DNA from: Cristatella mucedo
Lineage: Eukaryota > Bryozoa > Phylactolaemata > Cristatellidae
DNA: 64,000 nucleotides
Direction: 5' to 3'
NCBI GenBank assembly: GCA_009760855.2
Contig: WPIO01000006.1
Coordinates: 12,848,001 to 12,912,000 of the forward strand
Shown here: piece by piece, positions 44,595 through 55,749 of the stretch
Numbering within the stretch: the first letter of the stretch is position 1
Layout: each line of letters opens with the position of its first letter
Position numbers and translations under genes: made by a program
Notes under the pieces: model-generated
Databases searched by the model: none
Seen by the model: only the letters and a program-made list of their open reading frames with translations
Told to the model about the DNA's origin: nothing

Positions 44595-44828
44595 AGTCTT
44601 GTGCATAGTGCCCCAAGAGAACCTAATCTATATCCAGGTGCTTTGCTACAGCTCTCTGCATGAGGAGCGATAGCCAAGAACTAAGGACAAGCATGCAAAA
44701 GCATATCCCAGCGCCCAGACAAATATTTGGAAACACAGGCATAAGGTTTGTAAGCTTCGTGGTTAGTAAACAACACTGCAAATATTTTGGGCAGGTAAGC
44801 ATGTAAATCACGAAGGCAAAAAAAGACA
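44595..44828 (-). mobile_element. Line-C 3' end
   Basis: Reversed, it ends AGCACCTGGATATAGATTAG, GTTCTCTTGGGGCACTATGC. Upstream text (AAGCATGCAAAAGCAT-type words, GGTTAGTAAACAACACTGC) parallels the 3' region of the copy at 25.6 kb. The body is strongly shortened. Confidence 0.5.
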
Positions 44829-44832
44829 AGTT

Positions 44833-44982
44833 GCCGAGCTGGATTGGTCCAGCGGTTAAGGCACTCGCCCCGGCCAAGGTCTGGCTGAGGTCGTGGGCTC
44901 GAGCACCGAGGCATATGTAAAGCACCTGAATAGAGATTAAGTTCTCTTGGAGGTGCTATACAAATGAATTGTATTTATATCT
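44833..44982 (+). mobile_element. SINE-2 copy, near complete
   Basis: The head is CCGAGCTGGATTGGTCCAGC, GGTTAAGGCACTCGCCCCGG, with an A-box-like TGGTCCAGCGG. GGTCGTGGGCTCGAGCACCG follows as the B-box region. The tail is GCACCTGAATAGAGATTAAG, TTCTCTTGGAGGTGCTATAC, then AAATGAATTGTATTTATAT. It faces the Line-C 3' end beside it, so their tails are inverted to one another. Confidence 0.85.
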
Positions 44983-45227
44983 ATTTATTTATATTTACAA
45001 GTTCGCTGAGTGCAGCGGAAAAAGCCGAGCCAGGATAGTCGCATTGTTAGCTGATACTTGAGTGCAGAGATATCAATCACGATATCAATAAGCCCAATCA
45101 AATAAATGGCCTCAAATGGCAGCAGAGATGAGGCAGAGGATTCAAATGAAACACTTAGATGGATGGAGAGAGAAAGAAACTGATAGATGGAGAGAGAAAC
45201 GACAAGAGGAAAGGAGAAGAGAACAGA

Positions 45228-45345
45228 GTGTGTGTGGGCACGTGCATCCCTGTGGGCATGCATGTGCTCGTGTGTGTGCGCACATGCGGGTGTGCATGCA
45301 CACACTCGTGCTAGCACTAATGTGGAGGGCACATGTGCTAGCACT
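45228..45345. repeat. Alternating purine-pyrimidine tract with duplicated palindrome
   Basis: TG/CA/GC alternation dominates (for example GTGTGTGTGCGCACATGCGG), a composition prone to Z-DNA. GTGCTAGCAC occurs at 45308-45317 and 45335-45344, each followed by TAATG. Confidence 0.75.
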
Positions 45346-46199
45346 AATGAGCAGAGACCTAGGAGTGGTCATAGAAAGGTCATTGAGCTGCCAGCCATTG
45401 AGAAAAGTTTGCCACTTGGGCACAGTAAGCCTCAGCTTCTGCTGGGCCTCTTGTTTGACTTTCGGGCAGTCCGAGCTGTTTTTGTTCACATCTTGGCTCC
45501 ATCACTGCTCAGCCCCACTTACGTCGAGGCAGGCAAAATGAGGTATTTAGTGTACTAGCGTTGTGGGAAGAGGTGCTATTAATGATGGAAGGAATCCCGG
45601 GAGCAGAGAGAGTGGTTGGGTTTATTCTAGCCGATTGGTAGGTACTGCACGGCTGCCCTGAATAGTTCAGTTCATAGAAGCATGGCTCACCTGTAGGGCC
45701 TACTGGTTCGTTGTTCATACTCCATACACAGAACCCTTGTCGGCAGAGTGTCAAGCAGTTCGTGCACTCACCGATGCTGATCAGGTTGTCCTGCTTAGTG
45801 GCTGGCTGATTGGCTGAGGACTGACGTCTGTTCATGTGGCGAACCGCACCCAAAGCTGGCTGCCTGCAGCCACTACCCTACTCCTGCTGCTGATGCTGGA
45901 CGCAGGAAGTTGGAGTCCAGCGACAGTGGCGGCTGCAGCAGCAGCAGGCCATGGGCTGTCGGCACTCCTCGGCAAGGAAGATAAGGTGAGTCGCGTCATC
46001 ATGTAAGGGAAAGAGGGTATGGAAGAGACCGACCTTGGTATCAGCCGACGACGGCTAGCCAAGGAACGCCCTTACCTCGACATTTCTGCCGGCCACCGAC
46101 TTCTAGTTAAGCCTGTTCTAGTTGTTCTAGTTGAGCGGCAGGTTGGAGGAAGATGGCAGCAGGTGTGGGGCCTTTTGTCGATTGCTGCATGGCTCAGTC

Positions 46200-46360
46200 C
46201 CTGTGCCCCCAGCAGCCGTGGCAGCGGCACCAGCCGTGGCAGAAGCACCAGCCGTGGCAGCAGCAGCCTTGGCAGTAGCAGCCTTGGCAGTAGCAGCCTT
46301 GGCAGTAGCAGCCTTGGCAGCAGCAGCTGCTGCTGCAGCAGCCATGGCCGCAACTGCTGC
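46200..46360. repeat. 15-bp minisatellite and GCA/GCC-rich tract
   Basis: The unit AGCAGCCTTGGCAGT is repeated about four times around 46264-46325, flanked by looser CAGCCGTGGCAG units and a (CAG)n/(CTG)n stretch. The 15-bp period keeps every frame open, which explains Ala/Val/Leu, Gly/Ser and Cys/Gln repeats in all frames. Confidence 0.88.
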
Positions 46361-46377
46361 TGAACCAAATCACAGGC

Positions 46378-46812
46378 CAGGTAATGTAATGTATCTCTGT
46401 CAGTAACTCCACAAAGTCATAAAGACCATGTGGGTGTTACGCAGGAGAGTTTTGTATAGCACGCTCACAGCCTAAGAGGCTTTCGGTACGCATTCGGTAG
46501 CCAACAGACTTTGTCTCACACAACAGAGAGAAAGTGGGAAGCATAGCAGAGTTAGGAGAGCAGTTGAGGTAGTGAGTAGCATAGAAGTAGCAGTTCAGGA
46601 CCGCTGAAAAAGATGTGCCATAGTCGGCAGTTGGAGAGTAGATGTCGTTGCTTAAGAATTGTGGAAGCAAGTTCCACAGTCTAGGACCTGCAGAGCTAAA
46701 GCTTCTGTCGCCAACTGTCTTTAAGCGGAGGAATGGGACAGCTAACTTATTGTCCACACAGGACCTGAGGGCGCGAACAGGCTGAAACTGATGCAGCAGT
46801 TCAGCTAGGTAC
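46378..46812 (-). mobile_element. Line-B C-terminus and 3' end
   Basis: Reversed, it begins ELLHQFQPVRALRSCVDNKL and runs VPFLRLKTVGDRSFSSAGPR, then LWNLLPQFLSNDIYSPTADY to CERAIQNSPA (46812-46440). The 3' end is GAGTTACTGACAGAGATACA, then TTACATTACC. It is close in sequence to the 12.3-kb copy, suggesting comparatively recent Line-B activity. Confidence 0.86.
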
Positions 46813-46814
46813 GA

Positions 46815-48180
46815 CTGACGAAAGCCGTCTGCTTTGCCAGTCTTTGTCGGACCATCTGGTTTTGCTTACGGAGCAGCAGCAGCAGCGTGAAGCAGAGCGT
46901 TTGAGGTGCCTACTTTACGTACACCAGGGTGAGCTTTTGTCAGCGAGCCCCATGTGTCCAGATGAGGGGCAGCAGGCAACACTGCCTATTTCTATGCCTG
47001 TGCCTTATGGAAAAATGCAACTCAACAACATTGGATCACTGCAACTTGCTTGGGCAAATTAGTGTCTCTGAATGTCACCGTGACAACATGTAATGAATAG
47101 TGGCACGGCCTCTAACACTGTTGGCAGCAGCACGAGTACCTCGACCGTAGGCTTGTCGTCCAGCAGGCTGGGCACAATTTGGTCTTTCGTTCTTCTGTCC
47201 TTTTTATGTATTTGCCATTCGATGCCATTCGGTCCTTGCGGTTCAGAATGTGTCAACTTATTTCAGGTCACAGTGTGTACAGTATCATAGGAAGTCTAGT
47301 GGCACAGTGTGTACAGTATCATAGGAAGTCTAGTGGCATACATGTATCATAAATTATTGCTGTTCCCCAGCACGTAAGGAGCATTTGTACTGTTGTGATT
47401 CATGCAACACAAAGAATCTGGCAGATTTTGAGTTGCCCTGGGCCTAGAACCAAAGGTGGTGCCACCGTGCAGTGACAGAGGTGTGACACACAGTTTTACC
47501 GATTGAGGGGGCTCTTCGGCGATTCGCTACACCACACATGCCACATGAACGAATGCAGCTGTGGTGTTGGCAGCGTAATTCAATGCTTTTAGCTGAGCCA
47601 AGTTTCGCACCAGCATTATGACCACGGGCTGATCAGGCCTTGACCTTGCTAGGATCAACCAATCACGGGAAGCTGGCTGTGAGACCGCTCGGTGTCTCCC
47701 CCAGCCTGGGCATTGTTAGCCTCTATTTGTCGAGGGCGTGGCAAAAGCATCTGGGGTGGTTATACTGGATGAATGATGAAGCCAGGCCAGGTCTGTCCCC
47801 CCTCCCCCCTACTAGATCCTACTGTCTGTAGGTTATTATGCCTTTGTCTGTGCTTTGCACTGTCCCGAAGTGGATGGGAAAGCTGCCAGGTGTTTTCCAA
47901 GCAGGGCTTGGTAATGCTCCTTGGCAAGTGTATGAGTATGTGGCCGGACCAATGGGTGGCTGATGGTGGCAGACTCAGGTTCCTACCATCCTAAACTACT
48001 TTTCAATTGGCTATTTTTGCCGGCTAGGCTCAAGTGGCATGAATAATAAATAACTCAAGGCTTGCTGACTGACAGTTTGCTGCTTTTTCCCCTGTTGAAG
48101 AAGTGATGGCTGTAGTAGCAGCTGAGCAGCTTCTGCGACAAAAGAGAGCCACTTCCACTGCTTCACCAAACCCAGGCACA
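46815..48180. other. No gene seen; one short duplication
   Basis: Apart from the 34-bp tandem duplication at 47269-47336 nothing is recognised. Confidence 0.4.
47269..47336. repeat. 34-bp tandem duplication
   Basis: The unit begins CACAGTGTGTACAGTATCAT and is present twice without change, so it is a recent local duplication. Confidence 0.95.
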
Positions 48181-48182
48181 GA

Positions 48183-48352
48183 AAGGGCCTCGCTAGCTCA
48201 GGAGGTAAAGGGCTCGCTCTTCACGACCAAGGGGGTCGTGCGTTCGGAGCCTGCAGTGGTCGATCTTTCTTTATTGCCAACTGCAAGCGATGGTGATGGT
48301 CGTTAAGGCTCTTCTGCCACTCTACAAATGAGGCTGTTAAATCAGCTGGCAT
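48183..48352 (+). mobile_element. SINE-1 copy
   Basis: The head is CTCGCTAGCTCAGGAGGTAA, AGGGCTCGCTCTTCACGACC, GGGGGTCGTGCGTTCGGAGC, with A-box-like TAGCTCAGGAGG. The middle is TTGCCAACTGCAAGCGATGG and the tail GGCTCTTCTGCCACTCTACA, AATGAGGCTGTTAAATCAGC. Confidence 0.85.
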
Positions 48353-48444
48353 CTCTAGCAATTAAAGTGAGAGAAAGTCTGTCGAGCCACAAAGTGGCAC
48401 GCTTGTGTCACGTGGCAAGATGGCACACTTACATCGTGAGCCGT

Positions 48445-48600
48445 GATGGCACACCAGGTAAGGCGGTTGCTTTCACGGCATCAATCCCAAGGTCGTGGGT
48501 TCCAATCCTGTAGTGGGCGATCCTTTATTGCCACTGCAAGCGGTGGTGAAAGCCGTAAAGGCTGTTCTGTTGCTATACAAAAGAGGCTGTTAAATTAGCT
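48445..48600 (+). mobile_element. SINE-1 copy, subtype of the 34.87-kb copy
   Basis: The head is ACCAGGTAAGGCGGTTGCTT, GGTCGTGGGTTCCAATCCTG and the middle GCCACTGCAAGCGGTGGTGA. The tail is GGCTGTTCTGTTGCTATACA, AAAGAGGCTGTTAAATTAGC. Its GCGGTTGCTTTCACG head is shared with 34.87 kb but not with the neighbour at 48.18 kb, so two subfamilies lie side by side. Confidence 0.85.
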
Positions 48601-48604
48601 AGTA

Positions 48605-49545
48605 TTGATATTATCAAGTGGCAAGATGGCGCAGTGGTGTCTTGTATGACGGAACTAGCACGAGTCAGCAAAGCAAGTGAGGCAGGCACCGAGTAAGCTG
48701 CTCGTTGCTATCGCTGTATCTGACCAGTCTTCTGCTCAGCCTCTCTCGTCCTCCCCCCACCGGAGAGATGATCGTCGGAGTGCCTGCATCCACGTGCTCG
48801 CCGCCTGCCCGCCCGATCGCTCGCTCGAGCGAGCGCCCGTGCACCGCGCCGGTAGACGAAGCGCTCCCTTATGCGAGTCTACTCACGTGCATCAGGGAGG
48901 GAGGAGGGCTGGAAGAATCTAGAACTCTTCTGCCTGGCAGGGTCTTGCTTGGTGCGCTAACAACATTCGGCGGGGGCGGCGGAGACCTGCCAGCCGGTGC
49001 TTGCTGCATGGCTCCTCATCTGCCGACTGTCAGCCGCTCGCCTGCTGGCTGCTGCGTGCTGATGGGCTGTCTAGTCTAAACTATCATGAGAGCCACTCTG
49101 TGGTGCTAAGGCATCTTGATTTGGTCGGCGTGCAAGGGACAACAAGCAGCCGGTCGATAGGCCTCTGCATGCGGGAGGCGGCCGGTAGTGCCTCTGGCTG
49201 GTGAGCTACCGGCTCCCTTACACCTAACACTGGCCAGCACGATGGCCTCATTAGGCGGCAGCATGCCTGTCTGGTAACAGATGCAGCTCTTGCGAGCGAC
49301 GTCGCTGGCTATCAAGAGACTGGCAGTATCCCGCCCTTATCCAGCCCAGCCCTTGACTGCTGGCGAATGCACTGTAAATAAGAGCATCGAGTTTCGTTGT
49401 GGTGGATTACTGCCTTTGCACTCAACATTAAACAATGTATTGATAAAGTTGCACCCAACGAGTGCAGCAAAGACTCGAAAGCGGCACACCAGAGCCACGC
49501 TGAGCTAACCAGTCACGAGTTAGGAATCATTGGTACTCCCGAAGA
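48605..49545. other. GC-richer stretch without an assignable gene
   Basis: Elevated GC and some CpG clusters around 48770-48880. The frames up to 124 codons overlap in two registers and show no known domain. Confidence 0.35.
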
Positions 49546-49689
49546 ACAGAACCCCCCCCCCCGAGACTCATCAGGGCTGAAGTAACTAACTCTCTCGGGT
49601 ACGGGAAAGAGCTTCTTATGTTCTGCAAACTTCTCCACATTCTCTATCATTCTCTTTTTGGCCACAATTGTCCCTGTATCTATTATTGC

Positions 49690-49930
49690 TTCTTTTTTTC
49701 TATAGCCTCCTCCTTCAATCTACCTTCCCCCTCTCTCTCTCTGTTTATTTCAATATATTTGTCTTCTTGCCTTTCTCCTTTTCCCATTCTATCTCTTGCT
49801 CTCTACATTTACATCTCTAGATCCAATCTCTACTTCTTCAGCCACCGACTCCAAATTTCTCTCTCTCTCTCTGCATTTCGAGTTTTCTTGTTCTCTCTAG
49901 TCTTCTATTTCCAGTTCTCTCTGCATTTCT
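49690..49930. repeat. Pyrimidine-rich tract (plus strand)
   Basis: About 240 bp dominated by C and T with short CTCTCT runs. The plus-frame product is Ser/Leu/Phe-rich and reflects composition. Confidence 0.75.
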
Positions 49931-50084
49931 ATTCGCTGGCAAAGATAAGTGAAAGCCTGCTGGCAGAATCAAGCTCTCAGGCACTCAATGCTGTGCCCTC
50001 AGCTCGGCTGTTGCCTCTCCCAGCATTGCCATCAAGTGTCTGAACTGGAATAACTGCTTGGAAAACCGGGTGTCTGTCAGAGTG

Positions 50085-50205
50085 CAGAGCCCTGATTTGG
50101 CCCAGGGCTAAGGTGTTTGCCTTTAATGACCAAGGTTGCATATGTTAGGCGCCTGGATCAAGATTTCAAGGTCTTCTAGAGTGCTGTACAAATGAATTAT
50201 GTCTC
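50085..50205 (+). mobile_element. SINE-2 copy running into a CA repeat
   Basis: The head is CCCTGATTTGGCCCAGGGCT, AAGGTGTTTGCCTTTAATGA. The tail is GGCGCCTGGATCAAGATTTC, TCTTCTAGAGTGCTGTACAA, ATGAATTATG. The B-box region is shortened. A 171-bp CA microsatellite starts 27 bp beyond the end. Confidence 0.7.
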
Positions 50206-50222
50206 TGTATGTACATATGTAC

Positions 50223-50416
<194 letters not shown>

Positions 50417-50559
50417 TATGTATGTACACATGACGTGTGAAGCAGAGTACGACACCGTCTGTGTGAAAATGAATTGTACTGCTTCTTTAGCTGCCAAAAT
50501 AAAAAATGGACAATTCTTTTGATTATTCCTGTATTCCTTGATTATTCGTTTGATTATCA

Positions 50560-51790
50560 AGTTAGGCTTTCACCGGTAATCTTTGCCAGCTCAAAGTCGA
50601 GTAACAAGTTTAAGTGCCCATGTTCTTGATGAAGCAATAAATATTGCCAAGTATCTCGAGCTAGCTAGTGGCCACTGTTCCACCGAGAGGGCTGGATGCA
50701 TGTATATACTGACTGTATGAGCAGCAGTAGCAAAGAAATACTGTATATGGAGGTCGACTGTGCACTGAAGACCTCGTTTGGAATTAGTGATACGTTTGTC
50801 AGCATAGCCAATAAACTATGCGATCAGTATTTTACCTTGTTCAAAAGATAAGGCTAAACCTGTAGAATTGACACGGATAAGTTCGTCTTTTAAGTAGAAG
50901 GAACCGTTGCAATGCAGTTCCAAATAGCATTCTAGCAGGCAGACTTAAGGAATGGACTGCACTGCTGGGGGCTAACGTGATTACCAGTTGTTAGCCCTTG
51001 GTATTTTACTAGTCACCTACATATGCTACGGTATGCTATTTATCATATAGAATAGTAGCCTGAAATTATTAAAGATTGTAGCCTGTAAACATAGTCTAGT
51101 TTGCAAGCCTATACCCGTGGAAAATTAGGGAAAACTCGGAATTTGCTTCGGTACGCGGGCTTGACTGTCCGCTGGCCTCGCTTCAGATCCAGGCGGACTG
51201 ACATGCAGCAAAATAGGAGAAGAATGAAAAAATACTGGCTTTTTTCCATTCAGTTTCAGCAGTGAAACACTGAGAGGCTATCTCTGTTATTTGTCTCCTC
51301 ATTGTTGTCTCCAATAGCCAGGCACATGATCTAAGCACTTTGCTCTTTTTTGTTACAGGTCATTGCTAGCAAATAAAGTTTGTTACTTTTCTGCTTGTGG
51401 CAATTTCTCACTTTTGATGTTTGTGCAATGAAATTTCAACTATGACAGCATACTTATCCATCGACATTCATTATACTTCGGGAGGCCAAAGCAGCAGTTG
51501 CCTCTGTTTATTGGACTACATTCAATTTTATGTAAGCTGGCAAGTCTAACCTATTAGCACCGGAGTTCAGCTGGAGCGCATGGTAATATACGGCCTAGTC
51601 TTTAAGCCTTGCGTTGACTGCAGCATGATAGCATAATAGATTCTTGGCAGTTCAATCGCTAGAGAACTGGCTAGAAAAATCAGCGACTTCAGTATCGTTC
51701 AGCTCATGGGAAGATACTTCTGCATTGGGCACCCCAAATGGCCTTTGGCCATTCTTCGATTCCAAGTTACTATCCAAAAGTTTGCAGGAC
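50560..51790. other. No recognisable feature
   Basis: Ordinary AT-leaning sequence with no frame, RNA gene or repeat family recognised. Confidence 0.4.
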
Positions 51791-51794
51791 TCTT

Positions 51795-52040
<246 letters not shown>

Positions 52041-52199
52041 TTGGACACCAACTCCGAAGACAAATGGGCATCAGTAAGGTGACTCTTGGCTCACACTCAA
52101 GCCTCTTTGGTAGCAGCAGGCTGGGGCTGATAAGAAGCAGTACCTCTGGCTGGCTCAGGCAATATGCTAACACCTCCCAAGACCGAGTTAATAATACAC

Positions 52200-53160
52200 T
52201 TTGAGAGTCTTGTCCGGCAGACGGATTGGATTTTGATTAGTCCGCTAATGGGATACGAAGTTTGAAACTCTGTGGTGCTGCTTGACCCTTAAGCAAGACC
52301 TGAACCTTTAAGAGCCAGGGGCCAGCCACTGCTCCTGGCCAGAGCGCATTCTGGTCGGCTGGGCATTGCAATGGAGAGCTAGCTACCTTTCTCTTTAACC
52401 AGAGACCGAAACGGCAACCGAGAGCAATCTCTACTGATCCAAATCAAATGCAGCCGATCTGCTGTTTCTTCTCAGCTGTTTCAGATGCCATGCAAGGGTG
52501 GGGGCAGCTGCAATTCAAGCAGCCTCGACTGATCTGGGTGGGCTCGGGTGATTGGGGGGGGGGGGGCGATTAGCCTTGCTATTCTTAACATCTTGAGGCA
52601 GGCTTTAATTTTGTTACTCAGTCACTAGGCAGGTGCTGCAAACTGACCAGTGCTGCAGTCAAGATGGGCACCAATCAGACCAGCGCTTTGCAGTCAGGTG
52701 AGAGGCACTTAAGTAGCCACCACCACCACCCTACACTGTCCGAGGGGAAGGCCTTACTATGGTGCAGAGCTGCTAGACTTCGGGGAGCGAATCTGGCTTG
52801 CCGGCCACGGCAGCAGCAGCTGGATAGTGGTCTTTCGATAGCCTCGGCAAGCCAATGCAGCTGCCTGCTGGACTAGTAGCTGCCTAATTAATGGCTTACA
52901 CTCTGACTACCTAGAGACTTGTAACCAGCAACCGGCAGTACTCTGACAGACTGCAGCAGCAGCAGCTGGGTAGTGGGAGACAGGTGCCTGTGGCAGCTGC
53001 AGTTCCACTGGCTGCAGCAGCATCGGCAACAGCTGGCTGCTGGTCCAAGCTGCTGTCGAAGTGGAAGTCATGCTGATCGACGACAGTCGTCTGGCGACTT
53101 GCTCCTAGCCGACTCTCGAAGTGCGACTGCAGGTAAGTTTTCCACGAGAGGAGACGATTG
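52200..53160. other. No gene assigned; one G-tract
   Basis: A G-tract lies at 52554-52566. CAG/CTG triplets become frequent after 52800, leading into the minisatellite beyond. No coding feature recognised. Confidence 0.35.
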
Positions 53161-53165
53161 TAGCT

Positions 53166-53166
<1 letters not shown>

Positions 53167-53203
<37 letters not shown>

Positions 53204-53530
53204 GACAGTCTAGCAGTAGCACCAGCAAAAGAAGTTTAGCAGCATCAGAAGTATTTTATCAGCATTATTTTAGCAGCAGCAGTTTAGCCACAGTAACAGC
53301 CAAGAGCACCAGAAGCAGCAGCAGCTTAGAAGCAGCAGTTTTGCAGCAGCAGCAATTTAGCAGCAGCAGCAGCAGTTTTGAAGCAGCAGTTCAGCAGCAG
53401 CAGTTTTGAAGCAGTTTTGTAGCAGCAGTTCAGCAGTAGCAGCAGCAATTTTGCAGGAGCAGTTTCGCAGCAGCTTTGTAGCAGCAGTTCAGCAGCAGCA
53501 GTAGCAATTTTGCAGCAGCAGTTCCAGCAT
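53167..53530. repeat. (CAG)n and CAGCAGCAGTTTTG-type minisatellite
   Basis: A (CAG)n run (53167-53200) is followed by ~330 bp of irregular units that combine 2-5 CAG triplets with TTTTG or AATTT. Frames are disturbed and no protein family is implied. Confidence 0.92.
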
Positions 53531-53710
53531 CAGCTGAACCTCGGTGAGGTAGCCAGCAGGTGCAGAAGCAGTGCTCATTTTGAAAAGCTGTTAGTCACTC
53601 TCAGCTTAAAGAGGTGCAAGCAGGAGAAAGAGCAAGCACTGCTATTTGTCACAGAGCTGTTAAATATTAGATGACAGCTGGCTGGCCTCTAGCTAGCTGC
53701 AGCCGGCAGC

Positions 53711-53831
53711 GGATTGGGTTCCTCCCCCACGTGCTGGTTATCTTGCCCCCCCCCCCCCCCGACTGTAAGTTTCGGATTGGGTTCCTCCCCCACGTGCTGG
53801 TTATCTTGCCCCCCCCCCGACTGTAAGTTTC
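53711..53831. repeat. Tandem duplication with C-tract and CACGTG
   Basis: Two copies of a ~60-bp unit (GGATTGGGTTCCTCCCCCAC, GTGCTGGTTATCTTGC, a C-tract, GACTGTAAGTTTC) at 53711-53773 and 53774-53831. The main difference is C-tract length. Each copy carries one CACGTG E-box. Confidence 0.93.
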
Positions 53832-53834
53832 GAG

Positions 53835-54610
53835 GCTTTCAGAATGAGTTTAACCTGTCTTTGCAAATGACCGTCGGTCACGGAGGCTGAGATCTTCCTA
53901 GTACAAAGGCCTGCAATAAAAGGCGAAGGCTGAAAGGGGTTCATGAGGCCGTGGCAATTACGAGTGCTTGAGCCAGTCTGGCTGTAATTATTTCGACAAT
54001 CCACAGGAACGAAGGCCCGTGTTTTGCTAAGGAACCGAATGTCGACCAAATTCTCATGCTGTCAGCAACTGCTAATGCTCGACTATCTCTGCAGCTGCCG
54101 GCCACTGTGGCTTTGACTTGGTAGGCTGTGGCTGAATAGATGGACTCATTGCTGCCTAGGTGCCCAGTTCATGCTGTTACCACAGCTGGTGGATGTGAAG
54201 GACACGAAGAATGTGTCAAGCTTACGGCAAAATTTGTAATTCTCGCAATGTGGGCCGTGTATGCCCATGCACGCATGGTGCAGCTGCTTCAACAAATAAA
54301 TTAAACGAGAAGACTTAGGCTGGGAGCTTGCTAAGGGGATAGGAGCAGCTGGCTGGCTACCATACAGCTGTGCTGCTCTGCTTGTTGCATCTGGTTAAGT
54401 TTTTCCTCCACCTGCTCGTGTGTACCGAACAGATTATCATCAAATGTTACGTGCATGCTATGCATTTACGTAATACGAGCAGCTCACAGCTTGTTGACTC
54501 GCTTCGCTGAGTCATAGTAGCTGCTGCCATGCAAGACAATGCTGTGCCATCTTGCAGCTTGACATAAGTGTGCCATCTTGCTGCGTGATGGAGGGAAGGA
54601 CGGACTTTCT
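53835..54610. other. No recognisable feature
   Basis: One 82-codon minus frame at 53801-54049 without any recognised domain; nothing else. Confidence 0.4.
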
Positions 54611-54615
54611 TGCTT

Positions 54616-54625
54616 TAATTAGTTG

Positions 54626-54687
<62 letters not shown>

Positions 54688-54697
54688 CAACTAATTA
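54616..54697. repeat. TA-cored palindrome
   Basis: TAATTAGTTGAAATATAT on the left is mirrored as ATATATTTCAACTAATTA on the right with only TA repeats between. The whole 82 bp can fold on itself. A second short TA run follows to 54719. Confidence 0.93.
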
Positions 54698-54739
54698 AAT
54701 TATATATATATATATATATGGAGAGAGAGAGGGAGGGAG

Positions 54740-55350
54740 AGAGACTGTAGACTTGTTTTCTGAGTCATGGGAGAATAACATTATTGCACTTCACTCCTGC
54801 ACATTCTGGTCACAATCTTGCAGCGGATGGGGGAAGGACAAACTTTCTCCCATTAAATTATTAGAGATACCACTTTTTTCATAAATAACATGCCTCGAAG
54901 GTCCTCTGGTTCGTTCATGCAACGGAACCAGCTGTATCAGAATCAGCCTCGGATTAGCTACGGCACTAGCTCAGTGAACACAGGGCTATTCTGATGCCAT
55001 CCGGGCCTCAGAATATAAGCAATCAAACGACAAGTACACATCATAGTTACCTATGTCAGCATTATAACGTTTATATTGATCTTCAATTTTTTTGAGTTGT
55101 TTTAATTGTCCAAGCCTTTAGTTTTGAATGCAAGAACCAGGGTTGGGAAGATTTTGAAAATACTATACAGGCAGGAAAACCTTGCACACACACACACTGA
55201 GAATAGAAATAAACTGTCCAGCATCGCTGCATCCAGTGAGCTCCTGGCCAAAAGCTGCCATCGGTGGGTATAATTTGCACGCATACAAAAACAGCCTCTG
55301 GTGGCAAGTTATGTGTGCTCGGTTTGCTAACAAGGACATGCTTACAAGAC
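54740..55350. other. No recognisable feature
   Basis: Overlapping frames on the minus strand (up to 89 codons at 55083-55352) carry no recognised domain. Confidence 0.35.
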
Positions 55351-55354
55351 ATGA

Positions 55355-55422
55355 AAACAAGAGATCGAGTTCTCTGAGGGCGCTATATCAAATGTATTAT
55401 TATTTTAATTATCATTAAAACA
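55355..55422 (+). mobile_element. Line-A 3' tail
   Basis: AAGAGATCGAGTTCTCTGAG, GGCGCTATATCAAATGTATT and ATTATTTTAATTATC form the final ~65 bp of Line-A. Confidence 0.72.
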
Positions 55423-55579
55423 TGAGAATGAGACTGTTTCGGTGGCTTTGGCTGCAACTGCCTACCGCAGCCGTAGTAGCCCTTTTCAAAAGCTATTTGA
55501 TTGTAATTCCACCAAAGCAATGGATGCCACGATATTCTGTGTGCGCCAAGCATGCTTCGGTTGAGAGTGGCCCCCCCCC

Positions 55580-55748
55580 CGAGTCTTAGCCCATGGGTAA
55601 GGTGCTCACTTGTCACGACACAGGCCGTGAGTTTGAGTCCTGCTGCAGGCAATTGTTGTTGCCTGCAGCTAGGGAGCGGGATTGATAGCCGCCAAGGCTC
55701 TTCTGCTGCTATATAAATAAATGAACATGTTGGATTAGCAGACTTTTA
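55580..55748 (+). mobile_element. SINE-1 copy preceded by a C-tract
   Basis: The head is GAGTCTTAGCCCATGGGTAA, GGTGCTCACTTGTCACGACA, GGCCGTGAGTTTGAGTCCTG. A GCAGGCAATTGTTGTTGCCT inverted segment follows. The tail is GGCTCTTCTGCTGCTATATA, ending ATGTTGGATTAGCAG. The copy starts directly after ten C residues. Confidence 0.83.
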
Positions 55749-55749
55749 T

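Noticed and set aside
53167-53530. Polyglutamine-coding exon in the CAG-rich stretch
   Set aside because: Units of variable length shift the frame repeatedly and stops appear in each frame.
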